From the NCBI GenBank assembly GCA_015501595.1, contig JADNRX010000244.1, positions 1 through 64,000 of the forward strand: 64,000 nucleotides of DNA, written 5' to 3'. Made by a program: the position numbers and the translations under genes. Below the pieces are notes generated by a model. It made no database searches. It had not been told where the DNA came from and saw only the letters and a list, made by a program, of their open reading frames with translations. Shown in pieces: positions 10,696 through 22,025 of this stretch (position 1 is the stretch's first letter; each line of letters starts with the position of its first letter). The DNA is from Hymenopellis radicata (Eukaryota; Basidiomycota; Agaricomycetes; Agaricales; Physalacriaceae).

Positions 10696-12907
10696 TTAAA
10701 ATATGGGAACAACGGTCGCTAGCTCTTCAACTACCATGACCTTTTCATTTGAGTCATCGCCTGCTGTACCCTCCCGAAAGGCAACATTAATTGTCGACAC
10801 CGGTCCAGTGAACCAATATCTTCCACCATAGACAGGAAAAAAGTAGTAGGCCATCGAGAGCGTCACAACGCCCATGAACACGACTACACCATAGTTCATT
10901 TCGTCGACCAAAGGATGCGGCTCCAAGGGAAAGAACAACACTACAGCCATGAATGACATGAACGATGACGCAACGAAAGCGACCGGACGACCCTACGGGC
11001 ATAAACACTCGACTCAAAGAGATGTATGCCGAAACACTCACCCATGTTCCGAGGCTGAACGGTCCCGGGACGAACTCCTTCCCTGCGAGAAAGCGCGCCA
11101 TGATGGGAATGGTGAACGTCACATACTGGCAGATGACGGGAATCGTGAACACGGCGTTGATGGCGGCGGGACTCGCAAACATGAGAAGTCCAAGAAGAGA
11201 CGCCCCGGATGCGCAAGCCACGGTACAATTGACTGGCGTGCCGGTGTGTTTGTTGAGTCGATAGAAGACTCTCGACATTGGCAGAGCACCATCCCTGGAG
11301 AATGCGAAAGTCTGGCGTGACGCCGCCATCATCTGGGAGATAAACACTGTCATCGGGTAGAATCTAAGGAGGAACGAGTCCGAGCTTACTAGATCAGCTA
11401 AACCGGCGTAGCTGTAGGCGGACTGTCAGGTGGCGAAAAGATTCGGTTCAGACTACTTACAACGTTATGATAATGAAAGTCCAAAATATTAGCATGCCTT
11501 TCTGACCGAATGCATGAAAGAGGATCTGCGTCAAGTTACACGTCAGTAAAATGAAATTCTGAGCTGAGCTGTGGCATGCATACCGAGGACATGGGTTGTT
11601 CAATCGGGTCGGACAAAAGAAGCTCCAAATCCGGACCCATATTGAACGCCAAAGCAATATTCACCGCTGTATGACAAGTCCGGTAAGCGGGGTGTGGATA
11701 TGCTCAAAGAATACGCACCCCAGCCTAAGAGGGCGCTGATGACAGCCGAAAGAATGATGGCTTTCGGGACGGCCATACCAGCATTCTTCGCCTCTTCGCT
11801 GATGTGTACACTAGCGTCTAACGCAGCTACGATACATGAGCCTATTTTATTAGAGAGGGGGAAAATGACGCTCACATATAACCCACGCCGGAGCAATGAA
11901 TGAGAGGATAAATGCAAAACCATCGGGCCAAAGGGAGACTGTCACATGATCAGCGTAACGGATAGAGGCGTGTAATTTTAAAGGTCGCGTACGGTTCTGG
12001 AAGGACCCGAACACAAAGCTGGGAGAATTCTTGAATTCGGAAGGCGTGGCTGCAGGGAGGGCGATTATAATGCCTAGAAAAAGTCTAGAAATGGTTCCGA
12101 TTGGTTGCAGTTCGAAAATGTACCGTTCTACGCGAGTTGAGATATGCACTGACCCCACATTGAGAACGATGAATAGTGATTGTAGGCGTGCGACAACTCG
12201 GGTTGCCATACTCGACACGACGGCTTCGCTTACGAGTACAGCCACCATCAGCGCGCTGGAAGACATTCAGAATGGCGACGTGAGGAAAGTGATGGCAATA
12301 TACTAAGTTTGACCAGTTGTTGGTGCGAAGGTATCGCGTCCAATGGAAGCAGCAGACATCATTAAAACGGACAGCGCATATCCGCCACTTGCTACAGCCG
12401 AGATATAGGTAATGGTGTTGATATCTACAAGTCCACCGTGAGAATCAGTCATCTAAGGCAAGGCAGTAGAACATACATCCGACGAGCCATGAAAGCACGT
12501 TCCGGTATTTATCAGAACAGTAGAAATGCGTCCAATAGTATAGCCCCCCACATGTCGGCTGAGCGGATCCCAGCTCAGCCAAAGCAAGGGCTATGCAAAC
12601 TAGAAAAACAGATGCGACAAGCCACTGTCCTGGTATCAGTTCTGGATCTCAGTTGATTTCGAAGGAGAAAACACGGACCCCCCATATCATAGAGACGGGA
12701 CCGCCATAGGGAATGGAGAAGACGAGGACGGCACTAGATATCTTGTAAGTCTTGATAACAACTCGTGTAGAGCACATACGCAATGGATGGGACTACACCA
12801 ATGATAGTGAAAGACAACCCCACCAGCTCAAACCAACTGAAATGACGCTTCAGCTCTTGCTTGTAGCCGAGCGCAGCTAGGACGTCTTCGTCTTTTGACG
12901 GGGACAT
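10696..12907 (-). CDS. Amino-acid/GABA/choline permease (APC family)
   Basis: A plasma-membrane transporter of the fungal GABA/choline permease group (Uga4/Hnm1-like). Read from MSPSKDEDVLAALGY, it continues KRHFSWFELVGLSFTIIG, FSIPYGGPVSMIWG, ALAELGSAQPTCGGLYYWTH, VVARLQ, IIALPAATPSEFKN, DGFAFILSFIAPAW, DASVHISEEAKNAG, and SRQTFAFSRDGALP. The end is MAYYFFPVYGGRYWF and VPIF. About ten GT-AG introns of 45-80 bases are needed. One intron (start near 12,285) removes two apparent stops and rejoins QTY to ALMVAV. Around 12 hydrophobic segments fit the family. Frames are open, so it is probably functional. An alternative in-frame start upstream near 12,982 is GTG/TTG-type and is not preferred. Confidence 0.9.
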
Positions 12908-13768
12908 GGGGGACGAAGGCAAAAATGTGACGCATATGGACTTTGAGCTTATCAGTGTCGTATTCAATGACAAGGAACACATTCAAATCATCACCAGGTC
13001 AAGCTCAACGCCGACTTTGAGAAGGCGAGGTCCCACAGTTGTCAGAACATGACTTCGGGAGAAGAGAGCCCATCCATCAGGTGACTGATGGCGGACGAGA
13101 CGAGACCCGAAGCTTTGCAGAAATCACAAATGCAGCAAAAGCGCTGAACTGAACCCGAGGGCGGTGATCCTATGTCCAAAGTAGGCGGGAAGCGGTCTGA
13201 GCATGCCGTGCTCTAGAACGCGCCAGAAAGCGTGTCGAAGCTGTCCTCTTTCTGGGATTGACGAGCACAGGATGTTCTTGAAGCTATACGCAGCGTGAGC
13301 ATTTGATTAGTAGGAAATCCCGGAAACGGTCCTGAGGGTTCGTATTTTTAAGCGGAGTATCAACTTCTGCCCGGCATCCGGCATCGGCACGAGCACGTCT
13401 CTTGAGTCTTGACTCTTCAGAGTCTTCACCACGTATAAGCAGAATATATTTTTGGATCTCGACTCACTCACATTTTGGTCATCCCGAATGCCTTAGGTTC
13501 TGTTGTATCGACCGCTTGAGACTCTCAAACCCCGCACACCGCGCAAACCTCCCCGTCCTCGTTCCGAAACAAGTGATAGCTGTGTCTCGCCCACGATGCC
13601 TTGCGTTCCCTAATGTGGGCTCAAGCCTCGAGGTACAAAAGCCTTCCCTCCTCCTCCTTGATATCCTCATTCACTTTCTTCACACCACCTTTTGATCACC
13701 TTTCTTCTTCTTCGAAAACTGATCCTTTTCAACTTGTTATTTCTATTTTAGTTAACTTTTCTTTCAAC
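12908..13768. other. Intergenic, 5' region of secreted-protein gene
   Basis: No gene is recognised. From about 13,640 to the ATG at 13,769 the plus strand is pyrimidine-rich, as is usual for well expressed fungal promoters. TACAAAAG at 13,634 is a weak TATA candidate. Confidence 0.4.
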
Positions 13769-14423
13769 ATGTTCGCTTCATCCATCGTTGCTCTTTCCAT
13801 CGCTGCTTTCGCCTCTGCCTCTCCCTTGGCCGCGCGTGGCGGGTCCAGCTGCTCGCCCAACTTTGAGGGCGCGGGTCTCCGCGTCGTGGACTCGTTCTGC
13901 TCATTGGAATTCGGTCCTTCCGCTGCCAATGCGCTCGCGCCCGTCATCTCCAGCAGCTTCCGCGGTGCTAATGCAGTCGACTGGCACTTCCAGCAGACCG
14001 GTCAGCCCGTCGTTGGCTACATCATCAAGTACGTGTTTCTCCATCCTCCCATATTACTTCTTGCGTTCTCATCTTGATACGTAGGGATGTTGCCAACAAC
14101 AACCTCGCTGTCTCTGCCCGTGTAGACGGCAGTATCCTCCTCGACAAGGCCTCTGACAGCGGTAACGCCCCGTTAGTATCTTCCGATACATTTTCCCGGT
14201 CAGTAGCACTAACAACTTTTTGTGCAGTGACCAGATCTGGACCGTTCAGTGTGACACTTGCGCTACCGGTATTTCGGGAATCCACGGCAGAGTCGCTTCT
14301 CAGTGCACCATCCGTTCGTCTGGCCTCAACGGCGGATGTGTCGCCGTTGGACCTGACGCCAAGAGTCCCGCCTATGTCACCAACAGCGGTGCTTGCCAGA
14401 AATTCGACTTCTTTACCAACTGA
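13769..14423 (+). CDS. Small secreted protein, unknown function
   Basis: The start MFASSIVALSIAAFASASPLA is a clear signal peptide ending near residue 21. Three exons, joined by GT-AG introns at about 14,028-14,083 and 14,171-14,236, give about 175 residues ending in QKFDFFTN. The mature part has Cys in SSCSP, DSFCSL, TVQCDTCATG, SQCTI, GGCVAVG and GACQKF. The repeated W.VQC / QCTI / CVAVG pattern faintly recalls carbohydrate-binding trefoil repeats, but I cannot assign a family. It is likely extracellular. Confidence 0.8.
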
Positions 14424-15060
14424 GAGCTGGATGAAGCACGCTAGAGTTGATGATAGATGATGATGATGATGATGTTTCGGTTTTTACCATGGACTTTACT
14501 TTTTTACGAGCGTTGTAGTGGAGTGGCTTTATATATCGGTGTGTGCACACCAACATGGCAACGGGCTGAAACTAAGCAAGATTTTTGGCAAGTAAGTACT
14601 CCGCACTGCTCACATTTTTTATGTCAGGATCAGCCAAGAACGCAATTGACGCAGTGACTGTGGATCCATGACTGTATGTTTCTCTGGCGTTGCTCGGACC
14701 GCAAGCAAATGTGGCACATTCTTAGAGGGCCAAATCTTTCTTACCGACACTGATGAGAAGCGCGCTTGAACTACCGCGACCGTGACGGCTGTAGGCTGAA
14801 ACATCGAAACAAGGACGAGTGCCAGTGCGAGTCAGTTGCGTGTCCGCTGACATATTCATCTGTAGCCTGCGCGCTGATCTTCATTGTATTGAACCTACTC
14901 TGCTTGAGAATTCTCCCTGTCCGAGCTGCTTTGCGGCTTGCTCACTTGCTTGCGTCGGGGTATAAAGCAGGGTACTAATGCTTCATCGTCCCACACCCCC
15001 GGCAAATTCTCCTTCTCTCGTCATGCACTACAGCGTTTCACTATCCTCCTCGCCATCTCA
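14424..15060. other. Intergenic with TATA for next gene
   Basis: No gene is seen. A short GAT repeat lies at 14,457-14,473. TATAAAG at 14,961-14,967 is the probable TATA box of the next secreted-protein gene. Confidence 0.4.
14961..14967 (+). promoter_or_regulatory. TATA box
   Basis: TATAAAG lies about 63 bases before the ATG at 15,024 and 100 before the ATG at 15,061. It makes the upstream in-frame ATG at 14,938 unlikely to be transcribed. Confidence 0.5.
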
Positions 15061-15647
15061 ATGGCAAAAGCAACACCTACCGTTTTAGTTGAGGAAAGCT
15101 TCGTTAGTAATCTGTTTGTTCCCCCTTTGTTCGCCGTTGAGCATATAAGCTTTGCCTTCTCAGCGCCACGAAAGAGGCTCGGATGCGTCGGCCTGCCCGG
15201 CTCAGTGGAAATCCCACATTATGGAGCTCAACGCCCTAAAGGTGGGCTCCGGGGACGCGTATGAGTCCTTTTGCAAGAATCCCAGCACCGAGACAGCCCA
15301 GCCGCTCTGTGCTTACATGAACAACAAGAAAGAGCGCAGCACCTTGACGGAAATTCTAGACATCGTTCGTGGACTTCTCAATGAACTTTTGGTACCTTTT
15401 CCCTCTCATTTCATTCTCGATTGGATGCATAACCACTGGCAGGGGACCAACTTTTACACCGACAGGTGCCAAGGCGCTCAACATGTTAAGAAGGACGACC
15501 AGTCGGATCATGTAAGTATCTAAGTGTCTGTTTCTCTTTCACTTGTCCTTCCTCAATCGAAACTTGCAGACAACGGCGTGCGAGTCTGACTTCGACGCGG
15601 CGGGCAGCGATTTTGCGAATAGCTTGGATGCGTACTGCAAGGGGTAG
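15061..15647 (+). CDS. Small cysteine-containing protein, start uncertain
   Basis: Four exons are joined in frame: MAKATPTVLVEESF, then RHERGSDASACPAQWKSH continuing to GLLNELL, then GTNFYTDRCQGAQHVKKDD, then TTACESDFDAAGSDF ending DAYCKG. Cys residues lie in ACPAQ, SFCKN, PLCAY, DRCQG, TACES and AYCKG (six). Just upstream, in the same frame, RFTILLAISM would complete a signal peptide but has no ATG; the ATG at 15,024 is one base out of frame. So the gene either begins at 15,061 without a secretion signal, or the signal peptide has been broken. The function is unknown. An inverted-repeat element starts three bases after the stop codon. Confidence 0.6.
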
Positions 15648-15650
15648 TTA

Positions 15651-16586
15651 CCATTTGTACCACAGTCACACTGGTGGGCTACACACACACACTGAAAAGG
15701 TTAATACACAGTCACACACTCGTTGCATCCGTACACACTGAAGTCGTCCCGAAGTGCCGTCATGGCAGCCACGGAACATCTATCCTCATTTCCGCTTGTT
15801 CCCACGGTTCGCTTTCTCTCATTGACCACATCCCTGCCACATCTTGCGCGCCCTCATCTTCGCCTCCTGGCGCTCCCCGCCAACCGGTCATGGCGCACCT
15901 GCGTGCGCGTGGATGTCGCCATGAAATCGACCGAATTGCGCACTCCCGACTCAGCGTATAGACCAGGCAACCGGACGACGACCGAAACCTGATGCCTGCC
16001 ACGATGTCAGCAAGGCTGGTGGAAACGCTCCCACTTTCGAGAGGCGGGGACACGGGGAACGTGAAGCTCTGGATAGGTGCGCTTTATAGGTCAGTACTAA
16101 TAGCGATGCTAATGTTCGATTTATATAACAGCACCGACGCAAACACAAGTAACCCCCTCCCTTCCCGACCCCGATCCCCAACATCATGTACTCTTTCCCA
16201 CTCGCTGTCTAGAATCCCGCACCCGCGCACTTGGCGCGCCACGCATCTGTCGGATTTGGTTACGGGGCTTCGCCTTGTCATACTGGAAAAGGTCTTTAGT
16301 GCTCGTAGATAATCGTATTATCTACCTTAGTGACAATTTATTAGAATAGTATATGCAATCCCTTTTTGAGCTTCGCAGCTTTCGCTCTCAGTTCCTTAAA
16401 AGTTGTGCCCAAATCTGACATGGCGGCGGCGGGGCTAACGTCAGCTGCCGAGATGCCGGGCCGTACACACTCGATGAACTGGTGTTGAGTGTGTGCAAGA
16501 ATTTTGGTGTGTATCACAATTTTAAGTGTGTATTGATTTATTCAGTGTGTGTGTGTGTCCGGTCAGTGTGACTGTGGTATAAATGG
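15651..16586. mobile_element. Inverted-repeat (MITE-like) element, 936 bases
   Basis: The ends CCATTTGTACCACAGTCACA (15,651) and its reverse complement (16,564-16,586) match with one mismatch. CA/TG-rich subterminal stretches (acacacac and tgtgtgtg) lie inside. No transposase frame is present. The target duplication is not clear; TA is possible. It begins three bases after the stop codon of the gene before it. Confidence 0.65.
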
Positions 16587-16936
16587 ATATTCCCTTACTG
16601 CAAGAACTCGAACGATCAAACCAAGAAGGTTATGTGCGACGCTTTGTCCGCTGTGGCGGTACGTTCTGATCGCAACTCAAACTTTATTCTCATGGCTTTG
16701 GTAGCATAACCTTGATAGCGACAAGTTATCTGCGGTGATTAGAATTTGTGGGGGACATAGTGGTTCAAGCGTTGGCGGGAAGACAACGCTCGTAGGGACG
16801 AAAACGAGCACAACACTCGGTGGGAAAACAACTTCCGGAGTCGGTGGGAAAACAACTTCGCTTGGCGTACCACAACGCTCGGCCACCGCTTGACTGCTGA
16901 TCGGTCATTTTTTCTGAGATTGATGTATAGAAAGAC

Positions 16937-18182
16937 TCAGTTTGTGATAATGTCAGTGCTCTTGGTAACGTCAGCCCATTCATCTTGATTCTTCAAAGCC
17001 TTCTTCAACTCTTCTTGGACTGCCTCATAGCAATCCGATCCTAACAAGAGCGAAGACGGCATCGTCTTCCCCGAAGCGGTGCCTTCTCCATGCAGGACAT
17101 CTACGATGATTAGAGCCCCTCGACGCGGATCGCCGGGCTGCTTGAGACTGGCGGCTGTCAAACGACACCATCAGGACTGTGGTGGTGGTAAGAAAGTCAA
17201 GGTAGAACTGACCTCTGAGAACCCCGTCCCCATGCGTTGCATAGGATTTGTAGTCCTCTATGCGAGGGATGTAAGGAGTACGCTTTGTGTCTGAAAGAAC
17301 AGGAGTTCGGAAGAAGCCAAAATCGACAGAGATGCTTCGCAGTCCAAGAGGGGAGATTTCGAGGTCTAAACTCTCCGAGATGCCTAAAAACTTTCGTAAA
17401 GAATAAACGAAGCGAGTGTTCATAGCTCGTTACCTCTTAACGCGTACTTGCTAGCATTGTAAACCCCGGTCGCAACGGCCGAAGGACTGGAAGTGTTTCA
17501 ATACTTTGAACTGGTAGAATGAATTTCACTTACTGCCATCCGAAACGCGATCCAATCCAGACAATAGTACCAGACCGTTTTTCCCTCATGAAAGGCAGGA
17601 CAGCGCGCGCGACATTCATGGCTCCAAATACGTTGGTGCTGTGAATCCGGAGCAAGGTTAACATCGACTTGTAGCTGGGATTGGGTCGGCTACTGACTTG
17701 AACATGTTGAACGTTTCCTGTGGTCTATGAACTATTAGTATCAGAAAACGTTCAATGATCTGCGAAGGATGGCGCTTACGTGCTTTCCTCGATTGTACCA
17801 GTATGAAGATAGCCTGCGAATGTCGCATTTGAGTGATGTGCGTGACGACTCTGAATGAATATTTAATCACCAGCATTGTTAACAAGAACATCAATCCTTC
17901 CATAGAGGTCCGCCGCAGCCTGGGCAGTGGCGTGAAGAGAGTCCAAGGGAGCAGTAACATCGAGTTCAAGGACTTTGGCTCCGAGAGATTTCAGGTCGTC
18001 TAGGTTGGAAAGGGAGGCTGAGCGAGCAGTGGCGATGACGTGGTCGCCTCTTTCTAGAGCAGCGAGAACGAGCTCGTGGCCTATACCAGATCTAAAACCG
18101 AAGGCGTTATTAGGAAGGAGTCAGAAATGCAGGAGGTTGGGTACGATGTTCCAGTGATTAGCCAGACGAGCGGGGGCGACAT
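16937..18182 (-). CDS. Short-chain dehydrogenase/reductase, copy 1
   Basis: An NAD(P)-dependent oxidoreductase of the classical SDR type, about 290 residues in seven exons. It has MSPPLVWLITGTS joined to SGIGHELV (the TGxxxGIG cofactor motif), ARSASLSN, LELDVT, VLVNNAG, and then GTIVWIGSRFGW. The active-site pair is YNASK (YxxxK), followed by ALRGISESLDLEISPLGL. The C-terminal part SLLLGSDCYEAV and EWADVTKSTD matches copy 2. The frame is intact. A TATA box lies at 18,316. The paralog at 22,026-23,215 is on the same strand with the ferroxidase gene between them. The substrate is unknown. Confidence 0.88.
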
Positions 18183-18315
18183 GATGGTAGAGGACAAGAG
18201 ATAGAGTAACAGCACCGATAGATTTGACACCAACCGGCGCTTCACCAAGCCGATCAATCAAAAAGCTGGCATCATGAATAATTGAATGGTTCGAGAAGTG
18301 GCACAGCGCTCCAAA

Positions 18316-18323
18316 TATTTATA
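18316..18323 (-). promoter_or_regulatory. TATA box of SDR copy 1
   Basis: The minus strand reads TATAAATA about 135 bases before the ATG. A five-codon upstream ORF (MMPAF) lies between the two, at about 18,270. Confidence 0.45.
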
Positions 18324-18558
18324 CCCAGGATCATTTTGGGTTACTTCAACGCCACAAGGAGGGGATGGTATGCGGTGAGATCACTGTCTTCTACTGGTGA
18401 TCCTCATCATTCAATGTGGCCAGAACGCCGATGAAAGCGTTGTGCCAGGAAGTGGGCATAGTCGAATGCTTCGTTTACGAATAGATATAGCGTACCTGCA
18501 TCAACCAAGGTCCGGCGAATAGATGCCCATCCTAGCGAAGGAACGTGTTCGGACCAGG

Positions 18559-19100
18559 TTGTTGTTGTTGTTCAACGTTGTGTTACAGCCAGGACCGGCT
18601 CGCAAGAGGTGCGCACGCGATGACATCGTTATGAGATATCACCCGTACGTCTCTTGCGCTGTCTACCATTCCAGGAAGCCGAGCTCACTGCACGCCGACG
18701 GTAGAACTTCAAACATCAAGGTCCGGAAGGAGCTAGGAAGTTCAAACGAGAGATGAAGCTCGGCTTATTCGGCATGCTTTTGTCATCCAGCAAGCAGCCA
18801 CCGAAAAATTTAGAGTCCTCGAAAACAGACAGGATGCAGGATAGAGAGAGGAAATAGAACATTGTCATTCTTACATGCTCGGGGTGTAGTTTGTTGCACA
18901 GAATCAGCATACATTTTCGGCTTGACTATCAATTCCTGCGTGACGGCAAGTCAAGCACACGCCCATCGCGCTCGGGTCGTGGCCATCAAACTGAACGTAG
19001 CATACGCCTATCGAGCTCGGTTCGTGGCCTTCAACGCGCAAAGAAATGTAGTTAAGGCAAAGGTGGCATAAATGGCGGCGGTGGTGGTGGTGGTGGTAGG
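18559..19100 (+). mobile_element. TTG-repeat/GGT-ended non-autonomous element, copy 1
   Basis: This stretch shares its full organisation with 36,662-37,375: a start of TTG repeats, a block including caagaggtgcgcacgcg, and a tract with two copies of the string CTATCGAGCTCGG (imperfect here). It ends with GGCATAAATGG and GGT repeats. The second copy is a proven insertion because the other arm has the empty site. No protein is encoded. The element class is unknown; termini are simple repeats without inverted ends. Confidence 0.7.
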
Positions 19101-19151
19101 AGACCAAGATGGGTGGCTATATCTTATCGAAGAGGGCTTTTCTTGCTCATC

Positions 19152-19160
19152 TTATCAGAT
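19152..19160 (-). promoter_or_regulatory. Iron GATA-factor site (ATCWGATAA)
   Basis: The minus strand reads ATCTGATAA, a perfect match to the consensus bound by fungal siderophore/iron GATA repressors (Urbs1, SREA, Fep1). It lies 248 bases before the ferroxidase ATG, which suggests iron-responsive repression. Another TTATC lies at about 19,117. Confidence 0.6.
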
Positions 19161-19407
19161 TAGATGCCCAAAGTAGTCTTTTCTGAAGCACAATGACCAT
19201 CAGATTCAGGACCATCATCAAGATATCTTCTTCATCATGACAATGGGCTCAATATTCAGGACACATATGTGCAAAAATGCCGCAGAAATGCGGGGCGGAA
19301 CCAGTCTTTGCATTTGTTTCCCCTGACCAATTCGGCTTTCTTCACGACCACGACGGCAACGACAACGACTTCATCGGTAACGACGACTAGACTGACGCCG
19401 ACGAGTC

Positions 19408-21600
19408 ATGATCACCACGGCGGCTGCGGCGCTGCTCCTCGCTGCCCCGCCCTTGCTGGCGTCCGTGAGGTCTGGTGGGACATCACTTACGTCGACGCCA
19501 ACCCCGATGGCCTCTATCCACGTCGTGTTATCGGCGTCAATGGAACGTGGCCGTGAGTTGTACACCTCATTCTATTGCTGCTTCTCAAACAAGCTCAGAC
19601 CGCCGCCCATTCAAGTCAGCTCGACCGATTCTCTCTTGGTGCACGCCCACAATTCGCTAGACGAGCCGACGACACTGCATCACCATGGAATGCTTTTTAA
19701 TGGCTCGTCTTGGATGGACGGCGCTCTGGGGCTCTCCGAATGGTTGGTTATTTTCTACTCTATGCGCCAAAATGCCTCATTATTCGTAGTGGTATCCCCC
19801 CAGGCGGCGACTTTGACTACGTGATACCTATCGATGCTTCTGGGCAACACGGTACCTTTTGGGTCCATGGACATTCAAGAGTATGCCCTAATTCAACGCA
19901 TATATGCGTGCCATTCTAACGATTTCTTGTAGGGCCATTATGTAGACGGCTTGCGAGCACCAGTTCTCATACACCCGCCCCATGAAGCGCACACTTACGA
20001 TGACGAGTTCACCGTTGTACTCGGTGACTGGTATCACGATGAACATGCGGTCTTGATGAAGGAATTCCTCAGCACCGATAATCCCGATGGAGTCGAGCCA
20101 GTTCCGGACTCTCCTCTTCTCTACTACTCGCATGTCCCAACAGCGTTCAACGAGAATGCAACACTGTCATTTGAGGCGGGCAAGACTTATCGCCTGAGGA
20201 TCATCAATACCTCTGCCTTTGCGATGTTCATGTTTTGGATAGACGGTCACGATATGCGCTTGGTGAGCATCTTGACGTCTTAAAGAAAATTTATTGAGAG
20301 TTCGTTAGATTGAAGTAGACGGCATAGATATAGAGGAATCACCCATAGATCTCATCAGCCTCAGTGTTGCTCAGCGTTATTCCGTGCTAGTCACGGCTCG
20401 CAATGACACCAGCTCGAATTGGGCGGTGCATGCTAATATGGATACCAGTATGTTCGACGAAGTTCCAGAAACCCTTAATCCTAGTAAGTATCTAGATATC
20501 ATGGCAACTTTGGGTTGACTGCTCTTCACAGATTCAACATCCACTATCGTATATTCTTCTGATGCTAAGACTGTCGACCTCGGCTTCATCACGGAATATT
20601 CGATCGTTAATGACACAGCTCTCACCCCACTTGAAGCATTTGCGGCGCCTCCTGCGACCCGTACGATTGAACTCGTCGCAGATTTCAACGAGATGACAGA
20701 TGGTACTAACCGTGGTATGTTCAACGAAATCACATACACGGCACCTCTTGTCCCCGCTTTGTTTAGCGAGCTCACTCTCGGCCCCAACGCGACTGTTGCG
20801 ACAGCGTATGGTCCTAATAGCTTCGTCCTGGAACACCTTGAAGTGGTTGATTTCGTGATCAAGAATGCTGACGACAACATGCACCCTTTGTACGTCCTCC
20901 TTCTTCCGCCTTTCCATGGGCGATGAAGTTAACCAACGCCATAGCCACTTCCACGGACACGTCCCCATGATTGTCAGCCGCTCTCCTGACTACGAGTCTG
21001 TCCCGTCATACCCACCACCCTCGGCCTATCAACCCAATCCCATGCGACGCGACACCATCGATGTGCCCGCTGGCGGATCCGCGACACTGCGCATCATCGC
21101 TGACAACCCAGGCGCGTGGTTCATGCACTGCCATATCGAATGGCACCTCGAGTCCGGTCTTGCCATCCAGCTCATCGAGGCCCCCCTAGTGGCGCAAGAG
21201 CGCTCTGAAGGTCGGGTGCCCAGCATAATGGCGGAACATTGTAATGCCGTAGGGATGAAGCACAGCGGTAATGCTGCAGGTCATAATTCGGCGGAGGATT
21301 TGAGTGGGTGGCCGTTGGGCCCCAAGCCAAAGGGTGATGAATTGAGAAGAGGAAAGGGATGGAAGATGAGCGGTGGTCTTTGGCTCGCATATTGGCATTT
21401 CGGTGCGATCGCTGGGTATGCGTTTTTGTTCTTCAATAGCGCGATGTGTCTGATTGTGGCTCTGAAGATTGACTTTGGCGGCGTTGGGTACAGCCATCTG
21501 GTACTCTGTGATTGCCAAACGCCCGGAACCAGAGTTGGACGAAGAAGTGCAAGAAGAGGAGAAGAAGGTGTTGTTGCCCATCTCGGAACTGAAACTGTGA
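19408..21600 (+). CDS. fet3: Fet3-type multicopper ferroxidase
   Basis: A membrane-anchored multicopper oxidase that oxidises Fe(II) to Fe(III) for the high-affinity iron permease. Seen in order: VREVWWDITYVDANPDGLY, copper ligands in TTLHHHGML and FWVHGHSRGHYVDG, VLGDWYHDEHAVLM, YRLRIINTSAFAMFMFWIDG, HPFHFHGH (usually HPFHLHGH), and HCHIEWHLESGL. The C-terminal membrane segment AIAGLTLAALGTAIWYSVIA comes after an intron at 21,410 and ends in an acidic cytosolic tail. Eight introns are GT-AG. The signal peptide MITTAAAALLLAAPPLLAS at 19,408 is one base out of frame with VREVWW, so the gene is broken there or the sequence has an error. No ftr1 permease is next to it. Confidence 0.87.
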
Positions 21601-22025
21601 AATTAGTAATCTGCACTCACGAGGATATCAACTTGACTTATTTTAGGCTCTTGTTCTAGAGGGAGACGTGTAGATGGACGTCTCATCGTCTGTGGAGTCT
21701 GCGCCACGACTACATAAGTAGGTCTGTACAGCCGCGTCTCCCATCCGTCGTTAGTTTAATGTCGAGGACTGTGCACTGGCTTTCTTCCTCGGGCCTCTTT
21801 CGCGAAATTGTGCTTTGTCCCTGTAAACGACGCTAGATGAACATTGAAGCCCATTTCATGCTCAAGTTTATACTTGACCTTTTCAAGTTGCTATCTGCGA
21901 ATCAAGGTTTCATTTTACAAGTCGTCAATCTGAGAACAATACAGTACTAATACAATCGTGTTTGTCTGAAAGAGAAGCATACATCTACCAACTGATGTCC
22001 TCCAACTAGTACGCACAGCAATTAA
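21601..22025. other. Convergent intergenic region
   Basis: This 425-base gap separates the 3' ends of the ferroxidase (plus) and SDR copy 2 (minus). Nothing else is seen. Confidence 0.4.

Noticed and set aside
12225..12290. Two stop codons in the permease
   Set aside because: They lie in a normal GT-AG intron; splicing rejoins QTY to ALMVAV in frame.
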